A stretch of DNA of 64,000 nt from Streptococcaceae bacterium ESL0687 (GCA_029392475.1 CP113940.1:1383501-1447500); one strand, 5' to 3'. Shown: positions 1 to 8,769, numbered from the stretch's first letter. Program-made: numbers and translations. Notes: a model not told the origin generated them from the sequence alone.

Positions 1-135
1 ATTCTTGACAGGCTCTGCTTCAACCTCCTCAACAAAACTACCCCAAGCCCCGCAGTTAGGGCAGCGGCCCAAGTACTTGGGAGAGTGGTAACCACAATTT
101 TGACAAATGAATGTTGATTTTGCTTTTTTGGCCAA
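1..135 (-). CDS. radA: DNA repair protein RadA, N-terminal fragment (continues past left edge)
   Basis: RadA (Sms) is a RecA-like ATPase and branch-migration helicase used in recombinational repair and, in streptococci, in transformation. Only the first 45 codons are here, encoding the zinc finger. Two cysteine pairs are visible, CQNC at residues 11-14 and CPNC at 25-28, followed by GAWGSF, typical of this domain. The start is a TTG at 133-135, read in frame MAKKAKSTF, with an AGGAGG ribosome site five bases upstream. It lies 24 nt after dut on the same strand, so the two are probably cotranscribed. The ATPase and Lon-like domains are outside the window. The family call is firm. Confidence 0.9.
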   Translation of the reverse strand, partial: MAKKAKSTFICQNCGYHSPKYLGRCPNCGAWGSFVEEVEAEPVKN

Positions 136-159
136 AGTGACCTCCTAATCTTTTAAACT

Positions 160-606
160 TTATTTTCCTGTGCTACCAAAACCGCCAGTGCGCTCGCCTG
201 AAGCTAAGTCTCCGTCAGCGACTAAATAAGGCATGAACACTCCCTGAGCAATCCGGTCACCCTTTTCAATAATGACATCTTTATCGGTAATATTTTTCAT
301 TTGGACAAAAATCTCACCTTCATTATTTGCATTATTATAATAGTCTTTATCAATAACTCCAACCGAGTTAATAAGAACAAGCCCTTTTTTACGGGGATTG
401 CTGCTTCGATCAAAAAGGTAGAGCACTTCCTCATCTTGCATGTAGGCCTTGAGTCCAGTTGGCACCAGGCCAATTTCAGAAGCCTTTATAATAAATTTAT
501 CAGAAGCTTCTATATCATATCCAGCAGCATGCTTGGTTGAACGTTTGGGTAAATTAACTCCTTTATGCTCATAAGCACTCACTACTTCAAATCCACGAAT
601 TTTCAT
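160..606 (-). CDS. dut: dUTP diphosphatase
   Basis: This enzyme hydrolyses dUTP to dUMP and pyrophosphate, keeping uracil out of DNA and feeding dTMP synthesis. The 148-residue protein is the usual size of a trimeric dUTPase. All five motifs are visible: AAGYDIEAS near residue 27, DRSSNPRKKG near 66, GVIDKDYYNN near 83, GDRIAQGVF near 116, and the C-terminal Gly-rich arm GERTGGFGSTGK. The ATG at 606 has a GGAG site seven bases upstream. An extended -10 box (TGT-TATAAT, 641-649) lies just upstream. radA follows closely, linking nucleotide-pool sanitation with repair. No odd features. Confidence 0.95.
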   Translation of the reverse strand: MKIRGFEVVSAYEHKGVNLPKRSTKHAAGYDIEASDKFIIKASEIGLVPTGLKAYMQDEEVLYLFDRSSNPRKKGLVLINSVGVIDKDYYNNANNEGEIFVQMKNITDKDVIIEKGDRIAQGVFMPYLVADGDLASGERTGGFGSTGK

Positions 607-640
607 TATATCTCCAATACTATATACGTTTTCGTAGTTA

Positions 641-649
641 ATTATAACA
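641..649 (-). promoter_or_regulatory. Extended -10 promoter of dut-radA
   Basis: On the minus strand TGT-TATAAT stands about 35 nt before the dut ATG. A good -35 box is not visible because the upstream sequence is the terminator at 654-675; the TG extension may compensate. Confidence 0.45.
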
Positions 650-676
650 AAAAATACCTACAAATTTGTAGGTATG
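650..676 (-). terminator. Terminator after the DUF975 gene
   Basis: A perfect 22-bp palindrome (654-675, arms ATACCTACAAA/TTTGTAGGTAT) has A/T runs on both sides. It ends the DUF975 transcript just before the dut promoter. Confidence 0.8.
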
Positions 677-680
677 ATTT

Positions 681-1439
681 TTAATATAAATCAAGGGCTT
701 CTTTTTCTGGAGCAAGTTTAAGATAGAAGTTTTGTAGGCTTGTCCTGTAGTAAGGAAGAACATAGAAAATCGCAAGACCTAGGGTTAAACCGACTAGAAT
801 AAACCAAAGAATGAAGCTTAGGCTAAAGAGGAAGAGCTTAAAGCGGTGTCCTGCCATAAGATTTTTACTTTTAGTAATGCTTTCTCTGGCTGAAATCTTT
901 ATTCCTTGATCAATATAGTCCTTGTAGATATTTGCTGCCTGAGCATAAGAAAGGTTCTTTGCTGCAACAAAAATCCAACCAAGAATAGCGATTGCTACAG
1001 GGATTATATAGAAGAATGTGTTGAGGTTATAGTAAGAAAAAAGCATGAATAACCCAGCTACAACAGCAACAACTAAGAGAGTTAAGAGGAAAATGTAAAT
1101 ACTTACTAAAATATTTATTATAACTAGCGGGAAAAAGTACTTCTTCTGTAAAATCTCTGATTGTTGGTCAAGTGGACGACCACTTGGACGACCCAGACGT
1201 AAATTATCAAGGGTCACATAGTTGGCACTATTTGAAGTTATAAAGATAGCAATAGAGATTAAAAAAGATAAAATGCTTGGAACACTAATATAAAAACTAT
1301 CATCATTAACATCAACCTGTGCTCCTAAACTGGTTGACATGATTGAAAGGACAATTGTAACTGACCATAAAATAATACTATATTTAAGATTTCCATTAAC
1401 AAAATCCTTGGCCTCTCTTTTGATTGATTTAAATTTCAT
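681..1439 (-). CDS. DUF975 family integral membrane protein
   Basis: The 252-residue protein opens with MKFKSIKREAKDFVNGN, the conserved start of the DUF975 family, followed by several strongly hydrophobic segments (about residues 20-40, 52-75, 103-130, 138-158 and 200-230). I therefore place it in the cytoplasmic membrane with about five spans. The molecular function of the family is unknown and nothing here reveals it. The ATG at 1439 has an AAGGAG site. The gene has its own likely promoter (1480-1508) and terminator (650-676), so it is probably monocistronic. The structured RNA upstream (1535-1788) ends in its own terminator and is probably separate, though a leader role is not excluded. 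Confidence 0.8.
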   Translation of the reverse strand: MKFKSIKREAKDFVNGNLKYSIILWSVTIVLSIMSTSLGAQVDVNDDSFYISVPSILSFLISIAIFITSNSANYVTLDNLRLGRPSGRPLDQQSEILQKKYFFPLVIINILVSIYIFLLTLLVVAVVAGLFMLFSYYNLNTFFYIIPVAIAILGWIFVAAKNLSYAQAANIYKDYIDQGIKISARESITKSKNLMAGHRFKLFLFSLSFILWFILVGLTLGLAIFYVLPYYRTSLQNFYLKLAPEKEALDLY

Positions 1440-1479
1440 AAAAACTCCTTAATATTTTTTTATTATAAAACTTTTATTT

Positions 1480-1508
1480 ATTATAATGGTTTTATAGGTA
1501 ATATACAA
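1480..1508 (-). promoter_or_regulatory. Putative promoter of the DUF975 gene
   Basis: Minus-strand TATAAT (1480-1485) is separated by 17 nt from a weak -35 TTGTAT (1503-1508). It lies downstream of the terminator at 1535-1568, so DUF975 need not depend on upstream transcription. Confidence 0.45.
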
Positions 1509-1534
1509 ACCAAATCCACTAACTGATTCAAAGC

Positions 1535-1568
1535 AAAAATAGCATAGGTCATAACCTATGCTATTTTT
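1535..1568 (-). terminator. Strong terminator of the candidate RNA
   Basis: Perfect 15-bp stem (1535-1549 with 1554-1568), four-base loop CATA, with A and T runs forming the stem base. The symmetry would allow use on either strand, but only the minus strand has an upstream transcript. Confidence 0.8.
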
Positions 1569-1788
1569 CACAAGGTTAGTTCAAGGAAAATGCCCTTATT
1601 CCAAGACTAACTGTGAAACCTATCCTTTTCTTTCCCAAAAAATCTCCATACAGGCTCACACTACTCAAATTATCAGTTATAATCTTTTCTTTTTCAGCTT
1701 TATAAATCCAGTATATCTTAATACCTGTAGAAAACTCCTTGGCCTAGCTTTACTTAAAAAGTATAGGCAATTTGGATAAAGCGTATCC
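1535..1788 (-). ncRNA. Candidate structured non-coding RNA, about 254 nt
   Basis: The 416-nt gap between the rhomboid and DUF975 genes has no credible reading frame but carries RNA-gene signals on the minus strand. An extended -10 box (TGG-TATCAT, 1795-1803) precedes a start near 1788. A GGATA/TATCC hairpin follows at 1774-1788, then GCCTA/TAGGC pairing near 1743-1768 and long-range TACAGG/CCTGTA pairing. A 3' stem (1566-1618) pairs TTTCACA with TGTGAAA and GTTAGT with ACTAAC around a 2-nt bulge. A perfect 15-bp terminator closes it (1535-1568). The size and closed-rod look suggest a 6S-like regulator, but I do not recognise the sequence. It could also be a leader of the DUF975 gene 96 nt downstream. 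Confidence 0.5.
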
Positions 1789-1794
1789 ACCAGT

Positions 1795-1803
1795 ATGATA
1801 CCA
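1795..1803 (-). promoter_or_regulatory. Extended -10 promoter of the candidate RNA
   Basis: TGG followed by TATCAT on the minus strand; the -35 position (1818-1823) is only TTTATT. Predicted start near 1788 falls on the first G of a small hairpin, as expected for an RNA gene. Confidence 0.4.
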
Positions 1804-1855
1804 TAAAATTTTTTTAAAATAAACGCTTACCTTCCCTCGCTACCTATATTTACAC

Positions 1856-2542
1856 CTAAAAATTAAATTTTAAAAATGGATAAGTAACTAGACCAATAAG
1901 TAAAATCACAAAGATAACCAAGAATAAAAACCTAGTCGCCTTACTTGTTTTGGTCTGATAGTTAGGAAGATTTACTGAAAATACTAGAAGTAGACCACCT
2001 AAGGCCCCGCCCAAATGACCTAATAAACTAATACTTGGATCAAAAAGATTAAAAGCCAAATTAAAGAGAATTAAGGCCAGATAACCCTTGGAAAATTCCT
2101 TGAGGGCCTCGATTTTACTGATATAACCTAAACCTACAACAGCTGCAAAAATCCCAAAAAGAGAGGTTGAAGCACCAGCTGATAAGGAAAAGGTATCAAA
2201 GCAAAAGACAAAGGCATTCCCAAAAACTCCCGAAAGAAGGTAGAGAATAAGATAATTAAAGGATCCAAAAACTTCCTCAAGATCTTTACCAATAAAATAG
2301 ATGATAAAGGTATTGGATGCAAAGTGCATAAAACCAATATGGACAAAAATTGGTGTAATTAAACGCCACAAATGACCAGGATGCTCTAAGATATCTGGCC
2401 CCCAAAGGGCACCTGAAGCCAGTAAATTCCTAGGACTTGTCATATTCGACCCATACTTCAAATACATTAAAATAAAGACCAAACTTGTAAGAGCAGTCAA
2501 AAGATAGGTCACCCTATGTTTTTTATTATAAGTAAAATTCAC
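1856..2542 (-). CDS. Rhomboid family intramembrane serine protease
   Basis: Rhomboids cut substrate proteins inside the membrane using a Ser-His dyad. The serine motif GASTSLFG (about residues 125-132) and the histidine motif LLGHLGGALGG (about 175-185) are both present. The early loop segment GPDILEHPGHLWRLITPIFVH and the HFASN segment are also family marks. About six hydrophobic segments fit a core rhomboid; there is no added cytoplasmic domain, so it is shorter than Bacillus GluP. The start is GTG at 2542, overlapping the cyclo-ligase stop by four bases (GTGA) behind GAGGAGG, so the two are translationally coupled. Substrates cannot be told from sequence. Confidence 0.9.
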   Translation of the reverse strand: MNFTYNKKHRVTYLLTALTSLVFILMYLKYGSNMTSPRNLLASGALWGPDILEHPGHLWRLITPIFVHIGFMHFASNTFIIYFIGKDLEEVFGSFNYLILYLLSGVFGNAFVFCFDTFSLSAGASTSLFGIFAAVVGLGYISKIEALKEFSKGYLALILFNLAFNLFDPSISLLGHLGGALGGLLLVFSVNLPNYQTKTSKATRFLFLVIFVILLIGLVTYPFLKFNF

Positions 2543-3087
2543 TTGTCCTCCTCACTTTCAATTTCTTGGTAAAATATAATTTGGTCAACCCTTTGGTCAT
2601 AAACCTCTTCTTCGACCTTGGACCTTTGAAAGTCAAAGGCAAGACTTATGGTAGAGCCATCAAATTTACTAAGATAACGGTCATAAAAACCACCTCCGTA
2701 GCCAATCCGGTAGCCTCTTTCATCAAAGGCAAGGCCAGGAACTAAAAGCAGGTCAGGAATCTCTTCACTACCAAGACTTGGTTCTAAGATTCCAAATTTT
2801 GACCTAATCAAACTGGCTGGATCATAGGGAAAAAAGGACATTTTGCCAGGCCCCATAACCTTGGGAATGAAAACCTCTTTTCCCCTGAGAAGAAGTTGGT
2901 CAATCAGAAAGCCAGTATCAAACTCAAAGGGCATGCTCATAAAAAGGCCAATTTTTTGAGCCCTGTAAACATTTTCATCTTCTAAAAATTTTTTACTTAA
3001 AAGGGCCTCTTTGCGCCTTTTTTCAAGGGTTTTTTGCCCTTTTAATTGCTCAAGCATTGCTTGGCGAGTTATTTCTTTTCTTTTCAT
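2539..3087 (-). CDS. 5-formyltetrahydrofolate cyclo-ligase
   Basis: This enzyme uses ATP to turn 5-formyl-THF into 5,10-methenyl-THF, returning a storage folate to the one-carbon pool. The 182-residue length matches the family. Visible marks are the N-terminal basic segment with SKKFL, the PKVMGPGKMSFF segment, and the signature LLVPGLAFDERGYRIGYGGGFYDRYL at about residues 115-140. It forms an operon with the rhomboid gene. No Shine-Dalgarno site precedes the ATG; instead TATCAT ends seven bases upstream with TTAACT at -35 (spacer 17), predicting a leaderless transcript. Family call firm, leaderless status inferred. Confidence 0.92.
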   Translation of the reverse strand: MKRKEITRQAMLEQLKGQKTLEKRRKEALLSKKFLEDENVYRAQKIGLFMSMPFEFDTGFLIDQLLLRGKEVFIPKVMGPGKMSFFPYDPASLIRSKFGILEPSLGSEEIPDLLLVPGLAFDERGYRIGYGGGFYDRYLSKFDGSTISLAFDFQRSKVEEEVYDQRVDQIIFYQEIESEEDK

Positions 3088-3094
3088 ATTATCT

Positions 3095-3123
3095 ATGATA
3101 TACTAAATTTGTATTTTAGTTAA
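3095..3123 (-). promoter_or_regulatory. Promoter predicting leaderless cyclo-ligase mRNA
   Basis: Minus-strand -35 TTAACT (3118-3123), 17-nt spacer, -10 TATCAT (3095-3100), then only seven bases before the ATG at 3087. No ribosome site is present. Confidence 0.5.
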
Positions 3124-3225
3124 GAATTAAATCAGTGCTTGTTCCATTCTGTAAAAGGATTCAAATGTTACACACTTTTAAGGCTAATAAAAAGATACAA
3201 ATAAATTTTAGGAGTGTGTAATATT

Positions 3226-3426
3226 ATGGCACAAGGTACTGTTAAATGGTTTAACCCAGAAAAAGGATTTGGTTTCATTACTGCTGAAGATGGTAAAGAT
3301 GTATTCGTACATTTCTCTGCTATCCAAACTGATGGATTCAAAACTCTTGAAGAAGGTCAAGCAGTTGAGTTTGACGTTGAAGACGGTCAACGTGGACCTC
3401 AAGCGGTTAACGTAACAAAAGCTTAA
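3226..3426 (+). CDS. csp: Cold-shock protein, CspA/CspB family
   Basis: This small single-domain protein binds single-stranded RNA and acts as an RNA chaperone at low temperature or in growth changes. The 66 residues are the canonical length. [18 protein letters not shown] carries RNP1 (KGFGFI) and VFVHF is RNP2. A GTG at 3214 is in frame, but the ATG at 3226 is correct: it gives the family N-terminus and has AGGAG at the right distance. The gene stands alone, divergent from the cyclo-ligase, with a strong terminator behind it. The upstream region of about 140 nt may include a long leader, as csp genes often do, but no defined cold box was recognised. Confidence 0.95.
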   Translation: MAQGTVKWFNPEKGFGFITAEDGKDVFVHFSAIQTDGFKTLEEGQAVEFDVEDGQRGPQAVNVTKA

Positions 3427-3448
3427 TTCGATATTAATTCAATTAAGT

Positions 3449-3481
3449 AAAAAAGAATCAGCATCTGCTGGTTCTTTTTTT
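3449..3481 (+). terminator. Terminator of csp
   Basis: AAGAA-CAGCA/TGCTG-TTCTT hairpin with a run of seven Ts, 25 nt after the csp stop. Confidence 0.85.
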
Positions 3482-3517
3482 GTTGGCCTTTAAAATTAAA
3501 TTTATTTGCGATTACAC

Positions 3518-3546
3518 TTGTAAACGTTTAGGACTTCTGTTATAAT
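3518..3546 (+). promoter_or_regulatory. adcA promoter with a palindromic operator candidate
   Basis: The -35 TTGTAA (3518-3523), 17-nt spacer and extended -10 TGT-TATAAT (3538-3546) form a good promoter. The perfect palindrome TAAACGTTTA (3521-3530) overlaps the -35. Zinc-uptake genes in lactococci and streptococci are repressed by ZitR/AdcR at TTAAC-type palindromes; this one differs from that consensus, so the regulator is inferred. It also partly resembles a CcpA cre box. Confidence 0.5.
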
Positions 3547-3603
3547 TTGACCTTAGCCAAGATGCTTATATATTATGAAAACCACCATAAATAGGAGAGT
3601 TAA

Positions 3604-5160
3604 ATGAAAAAAGAAGAAAAAGCAGGAATTTCAAAAGTTAGATACAAGGCCATCCTTTGGGGAAGCATTCTCCTAACCTGCACCTTACAAGTCCTAGCTG
3701 CCTGTAGCCAACCAAAGGCTTCAGGAGATAAGGACAAATTAGTAATTACTGCAAGTTTTTATCCAGTTTACGCCTTTACCAAGGAAATCGTTGGGGACGC
3801 TGGTGAGGTCAAGCTACTTGTTCCAGCAGGAAGCGAGCCCCATGACTATGAACCATCTGCCAGAGACCTTGCAGACATTAGCAAGTCAGATGCCTTCATC
3901 TACCATAATGACAATATGGAAACTTGGGTTAAAAAGGCCCAAGATAACTGGAAGAAGAGTGACCTTAAGCTTATAAATGCTACTAAGGATATCCTACTAC
4001 TACCAGATGATGGTAGTAGTCATGATCACGACCATTCAGGTAGCGATCACAAACATGAATATGATCCCCATACCTGGACCTCACCTTATATGGCCATTAA
4101 AGAGGTTGAAAATATCGAGCAACAACTAGTTACCCTCTATCCTGACCAGGCAGATAAATTTAAGGAAAATGCCAGCAAGTATCTAAAAAAATTAAAGGCC
4201 CTTGATAGTGAGTTTACTGAGAAATTAGGTCAGGCTCAGCAAAAGAACTTTGTCACCCAGCACTCAGCCTTTCGCTACCTAGCCCTCGACTACGGCCTAA
4301 ATCAAATCCCAATTTCTGGACTAAATCCTGATAAGGAACCTTCAGCTGCCCGCCTTGCGGAGCTTAAAAAATATGTTTCAGAAAATGATATTAAATATAT
4401 CTACTTCGAAGATAACACCAGCGATAAATTTGCCAAAACCTTAGCCAAGGAAGCAAAAGTTCAAGTTGCTTCACTTAATCCTCTTGAAAGCCTAACAGAC
4501 AAGGACTTAAAGGAAGGAAAAGACTATATTTCTGTCATGAAGGAAAACCTTGCTTCCCTAATGAAGACAACAAGCCTTAAAGGTACAGATATAAAGGCAG
4601 AAAACTCTTCTGAAACTACAAAAACCGTAGCAGATGGCTATTTTTCAGATGGTGATGTCAAGGACCGCAGCCTAAGTGACTACAAGGGAGACTGGCAATC
4701 TGTTTATCCCCTCCTTCAAGCAAGGGACCTTGATCAAGTTTTTGACTACAAGGCAAAAATTAAAAAAGACATGACCGCTCAAGCCTACAAGGAATACTAC
4801 CAAAAGGGTTACGCAAGTGATGTCAATCAAATTAAAATCACAGATGACAGCATGACCTTCCTACAAAATGGTGTCAGCTCAAGCTATAAATACAAGTATG
4901 TTGGTTACAAAATTTTGACCTACAAAAAAGGAAACAAGGGAGTCCGCTACCTCTTTGAAACAGATGATCCTAATGCCGGCCAATTTAAGTATGTTCAGTT
5001 TAGCGACCATAATATCGGACCTGTAAAAAGTAGTCATTTCCATATCTTTTACGGAGGTGAAAGCCAGGATAAACTTTTAGAAGAAATGGACAACTGGCCA
5101 ACTTATTACCCGCAAGACATGTCTTCTTTTGAAATTGCTGAAGAAATGTTAGCCCATTAA
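3604..5160 (+). CDS. adcA: Zinc ABC-transporter substrate-binding lipoprotein with ZinT domain
   Basis: AdcA captures extracellular zinc and passes it to an AdcBC-type importer. The 518-residue protein is a two-domain form. A signal peptide ends in the lipobox LAAC at about residues 30-33, predicting a lipid-anchored protein. Residues 45-325 are a cluster A-I metal-binding domain with the first ligand in EPHDYEPS, a His-rich loop (HDHDHSGSDHKH, about 140-151) and DPHTWTSP; later ligands are QHSAFRY and the Asp-containing YFEDNTS region. Residues about 340-518 are a ZinT domain ending in the SSHFHIFYGG metal motif. No adcB, adcC or repressor gene is adjacent, so transporter partners lie elsewhere. 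A terminator follows. Confidence 0.93.
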   Translation: MKKEEKAGISKVRYKAILWGSILLTCTLQVLAACSQPKASGDKDKLVITASFYPVYAFTKEIVGDAGEVKLLVPAGSEPHDYEPSARDLADISKSDAFIYHNDNMETWVKKAQDNWKKSDLKLINATKDILLLPDDGSSHDHDHSGSDHKHEYDPHTWTSPYMAIKEVENIEQQLVTLYPDQADKFKENASKYLKKLKALDSEFTEKLGQAQQKNFVTQHSAFRYLALDYGLNQIPISGLNPDKEPSAARLAELKKYVSENDIKYIYFEDNTSDKFAKTLAKEAKVQVASLNPLESLTDKDLKEGKDYISVMKENLASLMKTTSLKGTDIKAENSSETTKTVADGYFSDGDVKDRSLSDYKGDWQSVYPLLQARDLDQVFDYKAKIKKDMTAQAYKEYYQKGYASDVNQIKITDDSMTFLQNGVSSSYKYKYVGYKILTYKKGNKGVRYLFETDDPNAGQFKYVQFSDHNIGPVKSSHFHIFYGGESQDKLLEEMDNWPTYYPQDMSSFEIAEEMLAH

Positions 5161-5188
5161 AAAAGACTGCCATATGGCAGTCTTTTTA
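5158..5188. terminator. Bidirectional terminator between adcA and dapL
   Basis: AAAAAGACTGCC/GGCAGTCTTTTT hairpin serves two convergent genes; the dapL stop codon lies in its edge. Confidence 0.85.
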
Positions 5189-6337
5189 CTTAGCAGTTCT
5201 AACTTTTAAGTAGTCACTGATTTCCTTAACAGCAAAGGCCAGAGCATCCTCGTCTGGTGTCATCTTAGGATGATGGAGGGCATAAGGACTATCAACTCCC
5301 AACCAGAACATAACTCCAGGTGTCTTATGGAGCAGGTAACCGAAATCTTCTCCGGTCATACTTGGGCCAACCTCTCTAAAGTCAACTGATTCCTTGTTCT
5401 CAAAGAAATCCATTAGCTTAAGGGCCAAGTCTGGATTATTTTCCACAGGGAGGTAACCCTTTTGGTCTAAGATAACATGAGCTTCCACCCCATAAGAAAG
5501 GGCAATCCCTTCAGCCATCTCCCTGACCCTTTTTTGGGTTAAAAGATTCATTTCAGTGGTAAGAGTTCTAACTGTTCCCCTAACTGTTGCTTCCTCTGAA
5601 ATTACATTGTCTGTATTTCCTGAATTGAAGGATCCAATTGTCACAACAGCTCCCTCAACGGGGTTTACATTTCTACTAACAACTGACTGTACCTGAGTTA
5701 CAAAGGCTGCAGCTGCAACCAAGGAATCTCTGGTATTATGCGGAAAGGCTGCATGTCCTCCCACCCCTTTAAAGGTGATGTTCAAGCTACAAGTTCCTGC
5801 AAAAAGAGTTCCTGCATTAGTTGCAATTGTTCCAACTGGTAAATCAGGATTTACATGAAGACCATAAAATTCATCAGGTAGCCAGTCACCAAAGGCACCA
5901 GCCTCATACATAAGCATGCCCCCAGCCTCATTTTCTTCAGCTGGTTGGAAGAGAAAGAGCATGTTATTTTCAGGTTGCTCAGCAAGCATCTCCTCTAAAA
6001 GTCCAAGGGCAATGGTCATATGAAAATCATGACCACAAGCATGCATGCGACCCTCATGAGTTGACTCAAAATCAAATCCAGTCTGTTCAATTATTGGAAG
6101 ACCATCAATGTCTGTTCGCCAACCAATTGTCTTTTGTGGATTTTTACCTTCAAGCATGACTAAAATTCCAGTCTGCCAGGTTTTAATCTTAACAAAATCC
6201 TTACCAGCTGCAAGCTCCTCGATTTTATCCATTAAATAAGCATGAGTTTTGAATTCACACAGACCAATTTCAGGAATCTGATGGAGGTCCCTTCTAGTTT
6301 CTATTAAATTAAGCGACTTAGCTGTTTTCTTATCCAT
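5186..6337 (-). CDS. dapL: N-acetyldiaminopimelate deacetylase
   Basis: This M20D metallopeptidase-fold enzyme removes acetate from N-acetyl-LL-2,6-diaminopimelate in the acetylated branch of lysine and cell-wall precursor synthesis. Metal ligands are seen in MHACGHDFH (about residue 95), [10 protein letters not shown] (about 130) and near the C-terminus, [12 protein letters not shown]. Family GGHAAFPH is in the dimerisation domain. I start it at the ATG at 6337 ([10 protein letters not shown], 383 aa), because AGGTGG is well spaced for it; a GTG at 6349 overlaps that site. It follows dapH by 18 nt in an operon. The neighbour dapH makes this call much safer than for a generic amidohydrolase. 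Confidence 0.9.
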   Translation of the reverse strand: MDKKTAKSLNLIETRRDLHQIPEIGLCEFKTHAYLMDKIEELAAGKDFVKIKTWQTGILVMLEGKNPQKTIGWRTDIDGLPIIEQTGFDFESTHEGRMHACGHDFHMTIALGLLEEMLAEQPENNMLFLFQPAEENEAGGMLMYEAGAFGDWLPDEFYGLHVNPDLPVGTIATNAGTLFAGTCSLNITFKGVGGHAAFPHNTRDSLVAAAAFVTQVQSVVSRNVNPVEGAVVTIGSFNSGNTDNVISEEATVRGTVRTLTTEMNLLTQKRVREMAEGIALSYGVEAHVILDQKGYLPVENNPDLALKLMDFFENKESVDFREVGPSMTGEDFGYLLHKTPGVMFWLGVDSPYALHHPKMTPDEDALAFAVKEISDYLKVRTAK

Positions 6338-6355
6338 ATCATTTACCACCTATAA

Positions 6356-7063
6356 TTATAAGGTTCTTAAAGCTTCTTCAAGGGCTGTTTTAGCTTCTGT
6401 TTGAGCATCAATTTCCTTGATGATGCGGGCTGGAACTCCGGCCACAACTACACCTTCTGGAACATCACTAGTTACAATTGCTCCTGCTGCTACAACTGAA
6501 TTTGATCCTACTTGAACCCCTTCAATAATTACAGCGTTAGCTCCCACAAGAACATTGTCACCCACACGAACAGGCTCAGCACTAGCTGGTTCAATCACTC
6601 CTGCAAGGACAGCTCCAGCTCCAATATGACTATTTTTACCAACAGTTGCACGCCCTCCAAGGACAGCCCCCATATCAATCATCGTTGATTCACCAATAAC
6701 AGCTCCAATATTAATTACAGCTCCCATCATGATAACAGCATTATCACCAATCTCAACCTGATCACGAATGATTGCGCCTGGTTCAATTCTTGCCTTAACC
6801 TCTTTTAAATCAAGAAGAGGCACTGCCGTATTGCGACTATCATTTTCAATCACATAGTCAGCTTCTGCTAAATGGCTTAATAGAGGTTTGATTTCCTCCC
6901 AGTCTCCAAAAAGAAGTCCGAAGCTGTTGTCACCTGCCCTAAATTCCTTAACAGTTTCAGGTACCTGACCAATTTCACCCTTGTAAGTCACCTTAACTGG
7001 TGTTTTTTTCTCAGCCTGTGCAATAAATTGAATAATTTCTTGAGCATTCATTTTTGAAGTCAT
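6356..7063 (-). CDS. dapH: 2,3,4,5-tetrahydropyridine-2,6-dicarboxylate N-acetyltransferase
   Basis: The enzyme acetylates tetrahydrodipicolinate with acetyl-CoA, the entry step to the acetyl route of diaminopimelate and lysine synthesis. The 235-residue protein has a mixed N-terminal domain (residues 1-85) and a left-handed beta-helix of hexapeptide repeats (about 90-215), seen as runs such as [21 protein letters not shown]. The ATG at 7063 has a GGGAGAG site. An internal in-frame ATG four codons later gives the [10 protein letters not shown] start often annotated. The gene heads an operon with dapL, which removes the acetyl group later in the pathway. Confidence 0.93.
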   Translation of the reverse strand: MTSKMNAQEIIQFIAQAEKKTPVKVTYKGEIGQVPETVKEFRAGDNSFGLLFGDWEEIKPLLSHLAEADYVIENDSRNTAVPLLDLKEVKARIEPGAIIRDQVEIGDNAVIMMGAVINIGAVIGESTMIDMGAVLGGRATVGKNSHIGAGAVLAGVIEPASAEPVRVGDNVLVGANAVIIEGVQVGSNSVVAAGAIVTSDVPEGVVVAGVPARIIKEIDAQTEAKTALEEALRTL

Positions 7064-7121
7064 CTTTTCTCTCCCATAATTATAATAAATAAATTAAATT
7101 GCTAGTAAATTTTATAAGTTA

Positions 7122-7922
7122 TTACTTATAAATATTCCAAGTATATAATATTACAACCAAAGCTACAAATGATAAGACAAGACCAGTATCACAAAGTTTC
7201 CACTTTAATAGGCGGTACTTGCTTCTTCCCTCACCACCACGAAAGCCCCGGCTCTCCATGGCAATGGCCAAATCATCTGCCCGCTTGAAACTTGAAACAA
7301 ACAAGGGTATCAAAATAGGAATAACACTTTTAATCTTCTGCATCAGATTACCTTCACCAAAATCCATCCCTCTTGATTTTTGGGCATTCATGATTCTGGT
7401 TGTATCATCCATCAGAGTCGGGATAAAACGCAGGCTAATCGATAGCATAAGACCAATGTCATAAACCGGAACCCCTATTTTTTTAAGGGGTGAAAGTCCT
7501 GTTGCTACCCCATCAGCCAGAGTTAAAGGCGCTGTTGTAAGGGTCATAACCGTACTTAAAATGACAATTAAAATAAGTCTAAGAGCCATATAAAAGGCAT
7601 TAAGAAGGGCTCCGACTGTGATTTTAATAAACCAAATCTGGAATAAAAGCTCGCCCGACTGGGTAAAAAGAATCTGAAAAACTGCCGTAAATAAAATTAA
7701 ACCAATCATCGGTTTTAAACCAGTATAATAGTAGGAAAGTTTAATTTTTGATAACAGAATAGCTAATAAAGTATAAACTGACAAAATCAGGTAACCCACA
7801 AAGTCAGTGGCCATAAAGATTACAACCACAAAAGAGAACATAACCAGAAGCTTACTTCTTGGATCCATCCGGTGGATGATTGAATTACCTGGAATATAGC
7901 GGCCCATTATTAATTTATCCAT
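7122..7922 (-). CDS. ecfT: ECF transporter transmembrane protein EcfT
   Basis: EcfT is the membrane coupling protein of group II energy-coupling-factor importers; it joins the two ATPases to exchangeable substrate-specific S components for vitamins and metals. The 266-residue protein has about five or six membrane segments. The two coupling motifs with Ala-Arg-Gly character are visible as AQKSRGMDF (about residue 182) and [10 protein letters not shown] (about 222). The gene overlaps ecfA2 by eight bases and is last of the three-gene operon. It should serve the S component at 56242-56781 among others. Confidence 0.95.
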   Translation of the reverse strand: MDKLIMGRYIPGNSIIHRMDPRSKLLVMFSFVVVIFMATDFVGYLILSVYTLLAILLSKIKLSYYYTGLKPMIGLILFTAVFQILFTQSGELLFQIWFIKITVGALLNAFYMALRLILIVILSTVMTLTTAPLTLADGVATGLSPLKKIGVPVYDIGLMLSISLRFIPTLMDDTTRIMNAQKSRGMDFGEGNLMQKIKSVIPILIPLFVSSFKRADDLAIAMESRGFRGGEGRSKYRLLKWKLCDTGLVLSFVALVVILYTWNIYK

Positions 7923-8769
7923 GAAGCATATCCTCCAACATCTGCGCTAGCTCCTGCCTGGTTACAGGTAGGTGGTCAAAGGTCATTCCCTTATCCCTAA
8001 GACTTAGGGCAAAATCAGTAGCCTTGGGAACTCCCAGCTGGTTTTCCTTCATAAAGGCAACATCTTGGAAAATCTGACTTGGTAGGCCCTCCTTGACCAA
8101 GTGCCCCTTATCCAAAATATAGACATAGTCAGCATAATCAGCCACATCATCCATCAAGTGGGTCACAAGAATGGTCGTTAAATTGTTCTTTTGGTGAAGG
8201 TCATTAAAAAGCTCCATCATCTGAATCCTTGCCTTGGGATCAAGGCCTGCTGTCGGCTCATCCAGGACTAAAACCTCAGGATTCATGGCAAGAATTCCAG
8301 CAATGGCAACCCGCCTCATCTGTCCGCCGGAAAGTTCAAAAGGTGAATGACTAAAAAGATCCTCACTAATTCCTACAAGAGCTAGTTTTTCCCGGGCTAG
8401 ATCTTCTGCTTCCTTCTCTGAAACCCCAAAATTCTTAGGGCCAAAGGCAACATCCTTTAAAACAGTCTCTTCAAAAAGTTGGGCTTCAGGAAACTGGAAC
8501 ACCACCCCTACTTTTTTTCTAATTTTTTTAAGGTCCTTATTCTTGCTCTCCCTTGTAATCTCTGTGTCAAAGACACAAACCTTACCGCTACTTGGTTTCA
8601 CAAGACCATTTAAATGTTGTAACAGGGTCGACTTACCAGATCCCGTATGTCCGACAAGGGCTGTATAAGAACCTGTTTCTATATTCATATTTATATCAAA
8701 AAGAGCCTGACTTTCAAAAGGGGTCTTTTCCTGGTAGATGTAATCTACTTTTTCAAATGTAATTGCCAT
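7915..8769 (-). CDS. ecfA2: ECF transporter ATP-binding protein EcfA2
   Basis: This is the second ATPase of the ECF module. The 284-residue protein shows Walker [10 protein letters not shown] (about residue 40), a Q-loop with [14 protein letters not shown], signature LSGGQMRR (about 147), Walker [13 protein letters not shown] and a switch His in LVTHLMDD. The C-terminal extension after residue 230 is the EcfA dimerisation tail. It overlaps ecfA1 by 25 bases upstream and ecfT by eight bases downstream, so the three are translationally coupled. Confidence 0.95.
   Translation of the reverse strand: MAITFEKVDYIYQEKTPFESQALFDINMNIETGSYTALVGHTGSGKSTLLQHLNGLVKPSSGKVCVFDTEITRESKNKDLKKIRKKVGVVFQFPEAQLFEETVLKDVAFGPKNFGVSEKEAEDLAREKLALVGISEDLFSHSPFELSGGQMRRVAIAGILAMNPEVLVLDEPTAGLDPKARIQMMELFNDLHQKNNLTTILVTHLMDDVADYADYVYILDKGHLVKEGLPSQIFQDVAFMKENQLGVPKATDFALSLRDKGMTFDHLPVTRQELAQMLEDMLHG

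Noticed and set aside
1558..1779. 73-codon plus-strand frame
   Set aside because: It lacks a ribosome site, begins inside the terminator arm and has no domain; the minus-strand RNA explains the region better.
3521..3530. adcA palindrome as a definite cre box
   Set aside because: Only the first half fits the cre consensus and the last two bases mismatch; kept as an unassigned operator candidate.
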